In this document: one piece after another, positions 32,516 through 40,923 of the stretch
Numbering within the stretch: the stretch's first letter is position 1
Layout of the letters: each line of letters begins with the position of its first letter
Assembly: GCF_001428525.1 (NCBI RefSeq)
Contig: NZ_LMHW01000011.1
Coordinates: forward strand, 186,001-250,000
Direction: 5' to 3'
DNA: 64,000 bases
Source of the DNA: Flavobacterium sp. Root186
GTDB taxonomy: Bacteria; Bacteroidota; Bacteroidia; Flavobacteriales; Flavobacteriaceae
Position numbers and translations under genes: made by a program
The notes under the pieces: model-generated
Seen by the model: the letters and a program-made list of their open reading frames with translations, nothing else
Databases searched by the model: none
What the model was told of the DNA's origin: nothing

Positions 32516-34447
32516 ATGGCATTTTCAAGTTTATTCCGAAAGAAAACAGTACAGGATATTCTGAAGCAGGTTGCTCAGAATGAATCAGATGGTCATAATG
32601 CACTAGGAAAACATTTGACTACAAGGGATTTAACTGCATTCGGAATAGCGGCTATTGTTGGAGCGGGAATTTTTAGTACGATTGGAAAAGCCAGTGCAGA
32701 CGGCGGACCAGCTGTTATTTTCTTGTTCTTATTTACAGCTCTTGCATGTAGTTTTGCCGCTTTTGCTTATGCTGAATTTGCTTCGATGGTTCCGGTTTCA
32801 GGAAGTGCTTATACGTATTCTTATGTTGCTTTTGGAGAATTAATCGCCTGGATAATTGGATGGGCTTTGATTATGGAATATGCCGTAGGAAATATAACTG
32901 TAGCCATATCATGGAGTGATTATTTTAGCGGACTGCTCCAGAGCGGCGGAATTCATTTACCGCAATGGATTCAGATGGATTATTTAACCGCTTCAAACGG
33001 ATTTAATGATGCCGAAGCTTTAATGCGAGGCGGAAAATCTTTCGAAAATTTAAGTGTTGCTTTACAACAGGCACACACAGCATGGACAACTGCGCCAACA
33101 ATAGGATCTTTTCATTTCGTTACCGATATACCTGCATTATTCATTATTATTTTAATTACAGCTTTGGTTTACAGAGGAATGAAAGAGTCTCGTAACGCGA
33201 GTAACTTAATGGTTGTGATAAAACTTTGTGTAGTTCTTTTAGTAATTGCCGTTGGTGTATTTTATGTAGATACAGCAAACTGGGATCCGTTTGCTCCAAA
33301 TGGAGTTGGCGGTGTTTTAAAAGGAGTTTCTGCCGTTTTCTTCGCTTACATTGGCTTTGATGCTATTTCGACAACAGCCGAAGAATGTAAAAACCCGCAG
33401 CGCGATTTACCACGCGGAATGATGTGGGCGATTATCATCTGTACGATTTTATATATTGCTATTGCCTTGGTTTTAACCGGAATGGTAAAATACCACGAAT
33501 TAAATGTTGGAGATCCTCTTGCATTTGTTTTCGATAAATTAGACTTAAAATGGATGTCGGGAATTATTGCGGTTAGTGCAGTAGTGGCTATGGCAAGCGT
33601 TTTATTGGTTTTCCAAATGGGACAACCGCGTATCTGGATGAGCATGAGTCGTGACGGTTTACTGCCAAAGAAATTCTCTACGGTGCATCCAAAATTCAAA
33701 ACTCCATCTTTCGCAACAATCGTAACAGGTTTTGTAGTGGCAATTCCGGCTTTATTTTTGAATTTGACAATGGTAACTGATTTATGCAGTATCGGGACTT
33801 TATTTGCCTTTGTATTGGTTTGTGCGGGAGTTTTAGTATTGCAAAATAAACCTGAAATTCCGAGAGGAAAATTTAAAACGCCTTATGTCAATTCAAAATT
33901 CATTCTTCCGGTTTTAATGATCGCAGGATTGTATTATGCTTTTACTTTCAACAATAAAGCGACAATGGCGTTTATTAATAATGATCCACAAATTTATGAT
34001 GCAACTTCAATCGTGACTTCTTTAGATAAACCAGAATCTGAAAAAGTTTTCAAATATTTAGAAAGCATCGAGGTAAACAATAAAACTGCCGAAACATCAG
34101 ATTTAGAACATTTATTAGGACAATACCAAGACGACGAAGCTAAATATGTCGAAGTTGTAAAAGGTTTACCAATTGCTGATTCTGCAAAATATGAATCAGG
34201 ATTTAGTTTATTCAAACACAAAATTCCAATGTGGATATTCTTATTCGTTTTAGTTGGATTAGCTGTTTGGGCTTTCAGAAGAAATCTGTCTTTAATTCCA
34301 CTTTTAGGATTAATCTGCTGTTTGTATATGATGGCTGAATTAAGCGTTTGGAATTGGATTTACTTTACCATTTGGTTATTAATCGGGCTGTTTATTTACT
34401 TTACTTATAGTAGAAAAAATAGTAAACTTAATGTAGTTAAGTTATAA
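32516..34447 (+). CDS. APC family amino acid permease (cationic amino acid transporter-like)
   Basis: The 643-residue protein has 12-14 membrane helices. The APC start LTAFGIAAIVGAGIFSTIGK holds the helix-1 break that binds the amino acid backbone; FFAYIGFDAISTTAEECKNP is the typical helix-6 region of the CAT group. It is longer than usual because of a soluble insert between the last helices (about 485-565; YLESIEVNNKTAETSDLEHL), predicted outside the membrane, and a loop at about 155-195. It is monocistronic with a strong terminator. Specificity is not readable. Confidence 0.9.
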   Translation: MAFSSLFRKKTVQDILKQVAQNESDGHNALGKHLTTRDLTAFGIAAIVGAGIFSTIGKASADGGPAVIFLFLFTALACSFAAFAYAEFASMVPVSGSAYTYSYVAFGELIAWIIGWALIMEYAVGNITVAISWSDYFSGLLQSGGIHLPQWIQMDYLTASNGFNDAEALMRGGKSFENLSVALQQAHTAWTTAPTIGSFHFVTDIPALFIIILITALVYRGMKESRNASNLMVVIKLCVVLLVIAVGVFYVDTANWDPFAPNGVGGVLKGVSAVFFAYIGFDAISTTAEECKNPQRDLPRGMMWAIIICTILYIAIALVLTGMVKYHELNVGDPLAFVFDKLDLKWMSGIIAVSAVVAMASVLLVFQMGQPRIWMSMSRDGLLPKKFSTVHPKFKTPSFATIVTGFVVAIPALFLNLTMVTDLCSIGTLFAFVLVCAGVLVLQNKPEIPRGKFKTPYVNSKFILPVLMIAGLYYAFTFNNKATMAFINNDPQIYDATSIVTSLDKPESEKVFKYLESIEVNNKTAETSDLEHLLGQYQDDEAKYVEVVKGLPIADSAKYESGFSLFKHKIPMWIFLFVLVGLAVWAFRRNLSLIPLLGLICCLYMMAELSVWNWIYFTIWLLIGLFIYFTYSRKNSKLNVVKL

Positions 34448-34460
34448 ATTATAAATGAGA

Positions 34461-34499
34461 AAGCCGTTCTGATTGATTTCAGAACGGCTTTTTTATTTT
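34461..34499 (+). terminator. Terminator of the amino acid permease gene
   Basis: AAGCCGTTCTGA and TCAGAACGGCTT form a 12-bp stem (34461-34490), followed by TTTTATTTT. Confidence 0.9.
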
Positions 34500-34529
34500 G
34501 CCACAAATTCCAGGATTAAAAAAGATTTT

Positions 34530-34660
34530 TTGTTTCTCGCAGATTCTGCAGATTTAAGCAGATTGAAATAGATTTTTAAATTTTATTATAATAAATAAAT
34601 CTGCGTACATCTGCTTAAATCTTTTTAAATCTGCGTGAAACTTCTTAGTGAATCTCTGCG
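34530..34660. repeat. agatttaagcagatt spacer repeat that reaches into the next gene's 3' end
   Basis: CGCAGATTCTGCAGATTTAA with later ATCTGCTTAAATC and AAATCTGCGTGAAA in inverse orientation, followed by TCTTAGTGAATCTCTGCGAA and CTTTGCGATTCTCTG words. The last part overlaps the final codons of the trans-sulfuration gene (stop at 34645). Confidence 0.55.
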
Positions 34661-35889
34661 AAAACTTCTTTGCGATTCTCTGTGGAATTCAAGATCCCAA
34701 GCTCAATCATACAAGCCTTCATCATTTCATAAGTACGATCAATATCATTATCCAAACCAATAGAAAAACGAATCAAACCATCTGTCAATCCCATTTCATG
34801 TTGTTCTTCCAACGGAATTTCACTTGAAGTTGAGGTTCCCGGCGCGCTGAATAACGTTTTATAAAACCCTAAACTTACCGCCAGATAACCCAAATTTCTA
34901 GCTTGCATCAACTCCATTAATTCATTTGCTTTCGCCAAAGTACCAACATCAATCGTCATCATTCCGCCAAAACCATATTCGGGATTAATCATCGTTTTGT
35001 ACAATTCATGACTAGGGTGGCTTTTTAATCCCGGATAAACCGTTTTTAATCCGTCTTTTTCAAATTGATCCGCCAGAAAATGCGCATTGTGACTGTGTTG
35101 CTTAATTCGGATATGAAGCGTACGAAGGTTTTTCATGACACTTGCAGAACGTAAACTATCCATCGTTGGTCCTAAAAGCATACTCGCACCAGAGTTTACA
35201 TTTTTCAACGAATTAATAAATTCTTTCGAAGCACAAGTCACGCCGCCAACCGTATCACTGCTTCCGTTAATGTATTTCGTTAAACTGTGAATTACAATAT
35301 CGGCACCTAATTTTGCAGGAGAAACCGATAATGGCGAAAACGTATTATCGACAACTAATTTCAAATTATGTCTTTTAGCAATTTTAGCCAAACCAGCAAT
35401 GTCAGCTACTTCCAATAACGGATTACTAACCGTTTCGCAATACAAAACTTTCGTATTTGGCGTAATTGCAGCTTCTACAACATCCAATTTTGTAATGTCA
35501 ACAAAGCTTGTTTCAATGCCAAATCTTGGTGTAAAGTTTTTTAAGAAAGCGTATGTTCCGCCATAAATAGTTCGGCTCGAAACAATATGATCGCCTGCAC
35601 CGCAAAGCTGTAATAGAGTAGGGGTAATTGCTCCCATTCCCGAAGCTGAAACATTTGCCGTTTCCGTCCCTTCCATTGCTGCCAAAGCCTGATCTAAATA
35701 TAAATTACTTGGCGATGAATGGCGCGAATACAAATAACAGCCCTCCATGTTCCCTTCAAAAGTGTCAAACATAGTTTTTGCCGAAAGAAAAGTATAAGTC
35801 GAAGAATCAGAAATCGACGGATTCACACCGCCAAATTCACCAAAGTACTGCAGATCCTGAATTTTATCTGCCGGGTTAAAGTCTTTCAT
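34645..35889 (-). CDS. Cys/Met metabolism PLP-dependent enzyme (methionine gamma-lyase/cystathionine lyase type)
   Basis: The 414-residue PLP enzyme belongs to the trans-sulfuration class. YSRHSSPSNLYLDQALAAME holds the phosphate-contact region, LVVDNTFSP the cofactor Asp, and IHSLTKYINGSSDTVGG the Schiff-base Lys. Candidates are methionine gamma-lyase, cystathionine gamma-lyase and homocysteine-forming relatives; the active-site differences cannot be settled by eye. An Lrp/AsnC regulator gene lies divergently next to it, which suggests amino acid-responsive control. The last codons (STENRKEVFAEIH) are written by a spacer repeat, so the C-terminus may not be ancestral. Confidence 0.87.
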   Translation of the reverse strand: MKDFNPADKIQDLQYFGEFGGVNPSISDSSTYTFLSAKTMFDTFEGNMEGCYLYSRHSSPSNLYLDQALAAMEGTETANVSASGMGAITPTLLQLCGAGDHIVSSRTIYGGTYAFLKNFTPRFGIETSFVDITKLDVVEAAITPNTKVLYCETVSNPLLEVADIAGLAKIAKRHNLKLVVDNTFSPLSVSPAKLGADIVIHSLTKYINGSSDTVGGVTCASKEFINSLKNVNSGASMLLGPTMDSLRSASVMKNLRTLHIRIKQHSHNAHFLADQFEKDGLKTVYPGLKSHPSHELYKTMINPEYGFGGMMTIDVGTLAKANELMELMQARNLGYLAVSLGFYKTLFSAPGTSTSSEIPLEEQHEMGLTDGLIRFSIGLDNDIDRTYEMMKACMIELGILNSTENRKEVFAEIH

Positions 35890-35956
35890 ATTTTTTTAGT
35901 TTCAAGTTTTATTTGTTTCAAGTTTCAAGTTCTTAACATGTAGAATTTAAGTCTAA

Positions 35957-36052
35957 TTTTCAGGAGCTATTTCCTGCTATCCGCTATATCTTTTGTGGCG
36001 AACCCCGCCACAAAAGGATGCCGCTTCTATCAGGGCTAGGACACTCGTTTTC
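35957..36052 (-). ncRNA. Structured interspersed element, copy B (candidate Flavo-1-like RNA)
   Basis: Read on the minus strand: GTGTCCTAGCCCTGATAGAA, GCGGCATCC, hairpin TTTTGTGGC-ggggttc-GCCACAAAA, GATATAGCGGATAGCAGGAA, ATAGCTCCTGAAAA. It matches copy A (25797) apart from compensated stem changes and a few substitutions. It lies in the 377-base gap between the trans-sulfuration and lrp genes; the remainder of the gap is AT-rich without a clear signal. Confidence 0.55.
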
Positions 36053-36237
36053 AAAAGAAATTCTATTCAAAATAAGATCTAATTAGAAAATTAGTCAACT
36101 ACATGATGAATAATTAGATTTTAAAACTATAAAAATTAATTTATTGTGATTTTTAATCTAATTTTGATTTGTAAATCATAATTCAATAGATTTTCTTTCT
36201 TTTCAAAAACAAACAATAATACTAACCGGAGGATGAA

Positions 36238-36260
36238 ATTGCTTCGTTCCTCGCAATGAC
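36238..36260. repeat. Half copy of the CATTGCGAGGAACGAAGCAAT element directly before lrp
   Basis: ATTGCTTCGTTCCTCGCAAT with GAC after it is the right-arm sequence of the element at 10617-10714. It ends 6 bases before the lrp start codon, so it forms the 5' untranslated region of that gene. Confidence 0.75.
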
Positions 36261-36266
36261 GTAATC

Positions 36267-36725
36267 ATGACTTTAGACGAAATCGATAAAAAACTCTTGG
36301 TTTTACTACAAACCGACAGTAAAAAAACAACCAAAGAATTATCTTTAAAACTGAATCTTTCGGTAACAGCAGTTTACGAACGAATCAAAAAATTAGAGAG
36401 AGAAGGTATAATTAAAAACTACACAGCCTTAGTTGATAAATCCAAAATTGAAAAAGGATTTGTGGTTTTCTGTCATCTAAAATTGATTCAGCATACCAAA
36501 GAATTCCTGACCAAATTCGAAAGTGAAGTCATCAAACTCAACGAAGTTTTAGAATGTCATCACGTAAGCGGCGATTACGATTATATTCTGAAAGTTTTGG
36601 TAAAAGATATGGAAGCTTACAGGGAATTTTTAGTTACCAAACTGACTTCATTACAGCATATTGGAAGCACACAAAGTATGTTTATGATTAGTGAGGTTAA
36701 GAACTCGACGGTGATTTCTTTTTGA
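36267..36725 (+). CDS. Lrp/AsnC family transcription regulator
   Basis: The 152-residue protein has an N-terminal winged HTH (LDEIDKKLLVLLQTDSKKTT, LSVTAVYERIKKLEREGII) and a C-terminal RAM/AsnC ligand domain (about 65-150; VLECHHVSGDYDYILKVLVK). Such proteins form octamers that respond to amino acids. It is divergent from the trans-sulfuration enzyme gene, its most likely target. Its 5' leader consists of a repeat fragment. Confidence 0.94.
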   Translation: MTLDEIDKKLLVLLQTDSKKTTKELSLKLNLSVTAVYERIKKLEREGIIKNYTALVDKSKIEKGFVVFCHLKLIQHTKEFLTKFESEVIKLNEVLECHHVSGDYDYILKVLVKDMEAYREFLVTKLTSLQHIGSTQSMFMISEVKNSTVISF

Positions 36726-36767
36726 AAGGCATAAAGTTACAGAGTGACAAAGGTTCAAAGGTTTTTG

Positions 36768-36898
36768 AATTGCCTCCAGCTTTAGCTGGAGGTTTTAGAT
36801 TTATATAGAAAAGGGCTTTAGCCAAATCTGTGTCAGTTTGGCTAAAGCCTTTTACTTCGGCAATAATTTACCATCCAGCTAAAGCTGGACGCAATTCA
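36768..36898. repeat. Nested palindromic element (ctccagctttagctggag)
   Basis: Outer arms: GCCTCCAGCTTTAGCTGGAG (36771-36790) and CCATCCAGCTAAAGCTGGAC (36871-36890), each palindromic, flanked by AATTG/CAATT. Inner arms: GGGCTTTAGCCAAA (36813-36826) and TTTGGCTAAAGCC (36837-36849). It can fold as one long or several short hairpins. It fills most of the 36726-37094 gap with the CTTTGCGACTCTGCG words at 36905-36985. Confidence 0.8.
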
Positions 36899-37059
36899 TT
36901 TAACAAAAAAACTTTGCGACTCTGCGTCTTTGCGAGACTAAAAAAACAAAAACTTTGCAAACCTCTGCGTAATTCTTAGTGCTCTTTGCGGTAAAACCAC
37001 AACCCAAAATTTCACACAAAAAACATTGAAAATTAAACTTCAAACAAAACTTTATTGCT

Positions 37060-37067
37060 TAATTTTG
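37060..37067 (+). promoter_or_regulatory. Candidate -7 box for lpdA
   Basis: TAATTTTG matches TAnnTTTG and lies 28 bases before the lpdA ATG. Confidence 0.5.
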
Positions 37068-37094
37068 TAACCGCTAAAATAAAAACAAAATACT

Positions 37095-38498
37095 ATGAGT
37101 TCATTTGACGTAGTCATTATAGGTTCAGGTCCTGGCGGATATGTATCGGCAATTCGTTGCGCACAATTAGGTTTCAAAACTGCAATTGTAGAAAAATATA
37201 CTTCATTAGGCGGAACTTGCCTTAACGTAGGTTGTATTCCTTCAAAAGCATTACTTTCTTCTTCTCATCATTACGCAGAAATTGCTCATTTTGCAGATCA
37301 CGGAATCGAAGTTTCTGGTGATGTGAAAATCAATTTAGAGAAAATGATTGCTCGTAAACAAGCAGTTGTAGATCAAACCGTAGGTGGAATCAACTACTTA
37401 ATGGATAAAAATAAAATTACTGTTTTCAATGGTTTAGGTTCATTCGTAGACGCAACACATATTGCAGTTGCAAAAGCTGACGGAACATCAGAAACTATCG
37501 AAGCAAAATATACTGTAATTGCTACAGGATCAAAACCATCTTCTTTGCCATTCATTAAAATTGATAAAGAAAGAATCATCACTTCGACTGAAGCTTTAGC
37601 ATTAAAAGAAGTTCCAAAACACTTAGTAATTATTGGTGGTGGAGTTATCGGAATCGAACTTGGACAAGTTTATTTGCGTTTAGGGGCTCAGGTTTCTGTA
37701 GTTGAATTCATGGACAGAATCATTCCTGGAATGGACGGTTCTCTTTCTAAAGAATTGACTAAAGTATTGAAAAAACAAGGAATGAAATTCTACGTTTCTC
37801 ACAAAGTAAAATCAGTTGAAAGAAATGACGATGCTGTTACAGTTCAGGCTGAAAATGCAAAAGGAGAAACAATTACGCTGGAAGGAGATTATTCATTAGT
37901 TTCTGTTGGTCGTCGTCCTTATACAGATGGATTAAACGCTGACAAAGCTGGAGTTAAAATCTCAGACAGAGGACAAGTTGAAGTAAACGATCATTTGCAA
38001 ACTAATGTTCCGAATATTTATGCAATTGGTGATGTTGTTCGTGGAGCAATGTTAGCACACAAAGCAGAGGAAGAAGGAACTATGGTTGCTGAAATCTTAG
38101 CAGGTCAAAAACCACACATCGATTATAACTTAATTCCTGGTGTAGTTTACACTTGGCCGGAAGTTGCTGCAGTTGGACAAACTGAAGAGCAATTGAAAGC
38201 AGCAGGTGTTGCTTACAAATCTGGAAGTTTTCCTTTTAAAGCCTTGGGGCGTGCAAGAGCAAGTGCAGACTTAGACGGATTCGTAAAAATCCTTGCTGAC
38301 GAAAAAACGGATGAAGTTTTAGGAGTTCACATGATTGGAGCACGTACAGCCGATTTAATTGCTGAAGCAGTTACTGCAATGGAATTCAAAGCTTCTGCTG
38401 AAGATATTTCAAGAATGAGCCATGCGCATCCAACTTTCGCGGAAGCGGTAAAAGAAGCAGCATTGGCAGCAACAGAAAACAGAGCAATACACGTATAA
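37095..38498 (+). CDS. lpdA: Dihydrolipoyl dehydrogenase (E3)
   Basis: The 467-residue flavoprotein has FAD-binding VVIIGSGPGGYVSAI at the start, the redox disulfide GGTCLNVGCIPSK (Cys42, Cys47), NAD-binding VIIGGGVIGIELG, a second FAD contact YAIGDVVRGAMLAHKAEEEG, and the catalytic His445-Glu450 pair in HAHPTFAEAV. It reoxidises the lipoyl arm of pyruvate and 2-oxoglutarate dehydrogenases and glycine cleavage. It is transcribed alone and ends in a strong terminator. Confidence 0.97.
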   Translation: MSSFDVVIIGSGPGGYVSAIRCAQLGFKTAIVEKYTSLGGTCLNVGCIPSKALLSSSHHYAEIAHFADHGIEVSGDVKINLEKMIARKQAVVDQTVGGINYLMDKNKITVFNGLGSFVDATHIAVAKADGTSETIEAKYTVIATGSKPSSLPFIKIDKERIITSTEALALKEVPKHLVIIGGGVIGIELGQVYLRLGAQVSVVEFMDRIIPGMDGSLSKELTKVLKKQGMKFYVSHKVKSVERNDDAVTVQAENAKGETITLEGDYSLVSVGRRPYTDGLNADKAGVKISDRGQVEVNDHLQTNVPNIYAIGDVVRGAMLAHKAEEEGTMVAEILAGQKPHIDYNLIPGVVYTWPEVAAVGQTEEQLKAAGVAYKSGSFPFKALGRARASADLDGFVKILADEKTDEVLGVHMIGARTADLIAEAVTAMEFKASAEDISRMSHAHPTFAEAVKEAALAATENRAIHV

Positions 38499-38519
38499 TT
38501 TTACGTAAAATCATATTTT

Positions 38520-38560
38520 AAAACCCGTCTCGTTTTTTAACGAGACGGGTTTTTTATTTT
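38520..38560 (+). terminator. Terminator of lpdA
   Basis: AAACCCGTCTCGTT and AACGAGACGGGTTT form a 14-bp stem, followed by TTTATTTTG. Confidence 0.92.
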
Positions 38561-38663
38561 GTCTCAAATTTTAATGCCTGAAAAAATATAAACTTCAGGA
38601 AAAATTTTGTAAATTAGATGTACAATTCAGATGTTATCTTTATGATAATAAAAAGATTACATC

Positions 38664-39200
38664 ATGAAAAACAAATATATTGCTCCGGTTCTATTAGGAG
38701 CAGGAATTGCATTCGTTCTTTATTCTTGTGGTTCAACTATTCCTAAAAAAGCTGCTGCTGTTACCAATTTTGATAAAGCAAAGTATTTAGGAAAATGGTA
38801 TGAGATCGCACGATTAGATTACAAATGGGAAAGAAACTTAGATAATGTTACCGCCGAATATTCTCTTAACGATAACGGTACTATTAGAGTCGATAATAAG
38901 GGCTATGATGTCAAAAAAGACAGATGGGAACAGAGCATCGGGAAAGCCAAGTTTGTCAAAAAAGACAATGTTGGTATGCTCAAGGTCTCATTTTTTGGTC
39001 CTTTTTATTCAGGGTATAATGTTGTCGCGGTAGACAGCGACTATAAATATGCACTTGTTGCAGGCGAAAGCTTAAAATACATGTGGATACTTTCCAGAGA
39101 AACTACAATGCCGGAAAGCATTAAAGCAGATTTTTTGATCAAAGCTCAGGAAATAGGATACAACATATCAGATTTGATTTGGGTAAACCACGATAAATGA
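38664..39200 (+). CDS. blc: Lipocalin family lipoprotein (Blc-like)
   Basis: The 178-residue protein has a lipobox near residue 22 (VLYSCGST), so it is a lipoprotein. The lipocalin signature is FDKAKYLGKWYEIARLDYKW, with G-x-W, and the barrel ends with MWILSRETTMPESI. Bacterial lipocalin Blc sits in the outer membrane and binds lysophospholipids and fatty acids. Length matches. It has its own terminator. Confidence 0.92.
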   Translation: MKNKYIAPVLLGAGIAFVLYSCGSTIPKKAAAVTNFDKAKYLGKWYEIARLDYKWERNLDNVTAEYSLNDNGTIRVDNKGYDVKKDRWEQSIGKAKFVKKDNVGMLKVSFFGPFYSGYNVVAVDSDYKYALVAGESLKYMWILSRETTMPESIKADFLIKAQEIGYNISDLIWVNHDK

Positions 39201-39209
39201 AATTAAATA

Positions 39210-39250
39210 AAAAACCCGGCATTCTAAATGTCGGGTTTATTTGTTTTTAT
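39210..39250 (+). terminator. Terminator of the lipocalin gene
   Basis: AACCCGGCAT, loop, ATGTCGGGTT with one G-U pair, then TTATTTGTTTTT. Confidence 0.85.
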
Positions 39251-39261
39251 ATTTTACAAAC

Positions 39262-39636
39262 TCAAGGTGTAAATACTGTTTTATAATTATCCCAATATCT
39301 GTAAATTAAAAATAGATTAGCTAGAAAAAGCAAGGCAGCAATTGGCAGGCCTTCCGGCGCTAAAAAATAATTGATAAATAAAATATTGATCGTAATTGGT
39401 AAAATCAGAATATTTGCCAAGGTCACAAAACGACCTGTTACAAATGAAAGACCACAAAGCAATTCAACTGTTTTTGCAAGGGGAAGCAAATAAGTTGAAG
39501 CAACTAAACCCATATTAAATGCCTTAAAATTACCTGTTGTTTCTGGTTCCGGCGCAAGTTTAAAAAAGAACGAAATAGAAGCAAACAGCAAAAGAAGGCC
39601 GATCAAAACGCGGACAATAATAGTAGCAATTTTCAT
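39262..39636 (-). CDS. DoxX-like membrane protein
   Basis: The 124-residue protein has four membrane helices (IATIIVRVLIGLLLLFASI; LVASTYLLPLAKTVELLCGL; VTLANILILPITINILFI; GLPIAALLFLANLFLIYRYW), the layout of the DoxX/DUF417 group. Function in this group is poorly known. It is single, convergent with the lipocalin gene. Confidence 0.8.
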   Translation of the reverse strand: MKIATIIVRVLIGLLLLFASISFFFKLAPEPETTGNFKAFNMGLVASTYLLPLAKTVELLCGLSFVTGRFVTLANILILPITINILFINYFLAPEGLPIAALLFLANLFLIYRYWDNYKTVFTP

Positions 39637-39846
39637 AATACTTAGAATTTGAATAGGTTAAAAATGATATAATTAGTGTGCTGATAATTCAAATCAATAT
39701 TCTTCAAATAAAAACAAAAATCTATTTTAAGCTTTATTTTATTGAGAATTTAACAATCAATAATATTCTATTTTGGGATTAGTTTAATGCTATATCAAAT
39801 ATAACGAATTTTTTATTATGAAATTGTTGTTTTATTAACACTTTTC

Positions 39847-40740
39847 TTATTTTTTATAATATTTTTTGTAAAGAAAGAATCCGCTGATTATCAGTAATAT
39901 AATTGACCAAAGATTGATAAAGAAAACTAATATTGCCTGCAAAATGTACCATCCGCTTTTTAAAGCATCAATAATCTGAATGCCTAAATTAGGTTTATAA
40001 GCGGCACTGTCTTTTTCGCCCGCAGTTATTTCTTGCTTAATGGTTTCGTTTTGATAAAGCTGTAAAGTAATAGTGCTGAAATTAATTTGATCTTCCATCG
40101 ATAAATGCTCAATAATACGATTATCGTTTTCTTCTTTTTGATTAGCCAGCACATTTTCAGCATCCATAACATCATTTATTTTTTTGCCTTTAGAATCAAT
40201 TGCTTTTTCTACCCTTTTTTCATTTACAGCGCCTCTTTTTTGTGAGAGTTGATTGGCAAGTAATTTTATCGAAACATCATCGGCCTTTATAATTCTGTAA
40301 TCTAAAAAGTCAATTTGCTTTGCAATAGTCTTAATAATAGTATCGAGTTTTGTATTGGGAACACGAATTGTAATATTATTTTCTACAGAATATTTAGTAG
40401 TTTCAAGTGTACTGTCCTGACTAATTTTAGTTTTAATTTGATCGTGAATGTTACTTTGTAAATTGGTATAAGTAACAAAACCGCCAAATTTTTGAACAGC
40501 ATTTTCAATTGCATAAGTAGATTTGACGACGTTTTTAACTTTGAATTTAATATCAGCGGTTCTAATAAATTTCTGTTTGCTGTCTTTTTGTTCGACTGCT
40601 GCAGAAGATGAAATAGCAGTTGTATCTGCTGCCATTTTAGAATCTGCTAATTCCCCAGAATCGTAATCTGCTTTTTTGCAGGAAAATAATAAAGTAATAA
40701 TAGTTAAGGCGATCAAACCTAATTTTGCACTCGTTTTCAT
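39847..40740 (-). CDS. DUF4349-type lipoprotein with C-terminal membrane helix
   Basis: The 297-residue protein has a lipobox LLFSCKKADYDS, a first domain KFIRTADIKFKVKNVVKSTY and VQKFGGFVTYTNLQS, a coiled-coil stretch (about 165-205), and a membrane helix near the end (FFINLWSIILLIISGFFLY). This is the DUF4349 layout. It is anchored in the envelope; its function is unknown. Transcribed divergently from pabB. Confidence 0.82.
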   Translation of the reverse strand: MKTSAKLGLIALTIITLLFSCKKADYDSGELADSKMAADTTAISSSAAVEQKDSKQKFIRTADIKFKVKNVVKSTYAIENAVQKFGGFVTYTNLQSNIHDQIKTKISQDSTLETTKYSVENNITIRVPNTKLDTIIKTIAKQIDFLDYRIIKADDVSIKLLANQLSQKRGAVNEKRVEKAIDSKGKKINDVMDAENVLANQKEENDNRIIEHLSMEDQINFSTITLQLYQNETIKQEITAGEKDSAAYKPNLGIQIIDALKSGWYILQAILVFFINLWSIILLIISGFFLYKKYYKK

Positions 40741-40923
40741 AAAGGTTTAAAATTTGATTAATAAATAAAATGTTTGGATGATATTAAATTCGGTTGATTT
40801 GTTAAAATGTTTGTGAATTATTACAAAATCGATGTACTAAAAAGCGTGCCAATAATTTTTATAGAATCTTTTATCGAAGGTCTTTTTTTGTTGTAATTTT
40901 GAAATTTAAAAAACCATTCATTT

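Noticed and set aside
35890..36266. SAM riboswitch between the trans-sulfuration and lrp genes
   Set aside because: The conserved structure in the gap is the interspersed element also found at 25797, not a SAM aptamer.
36768..36898. CRISPR array
   Set aside because: Repeats are inverted and nested with no regular spacers; no cas genes in the window.
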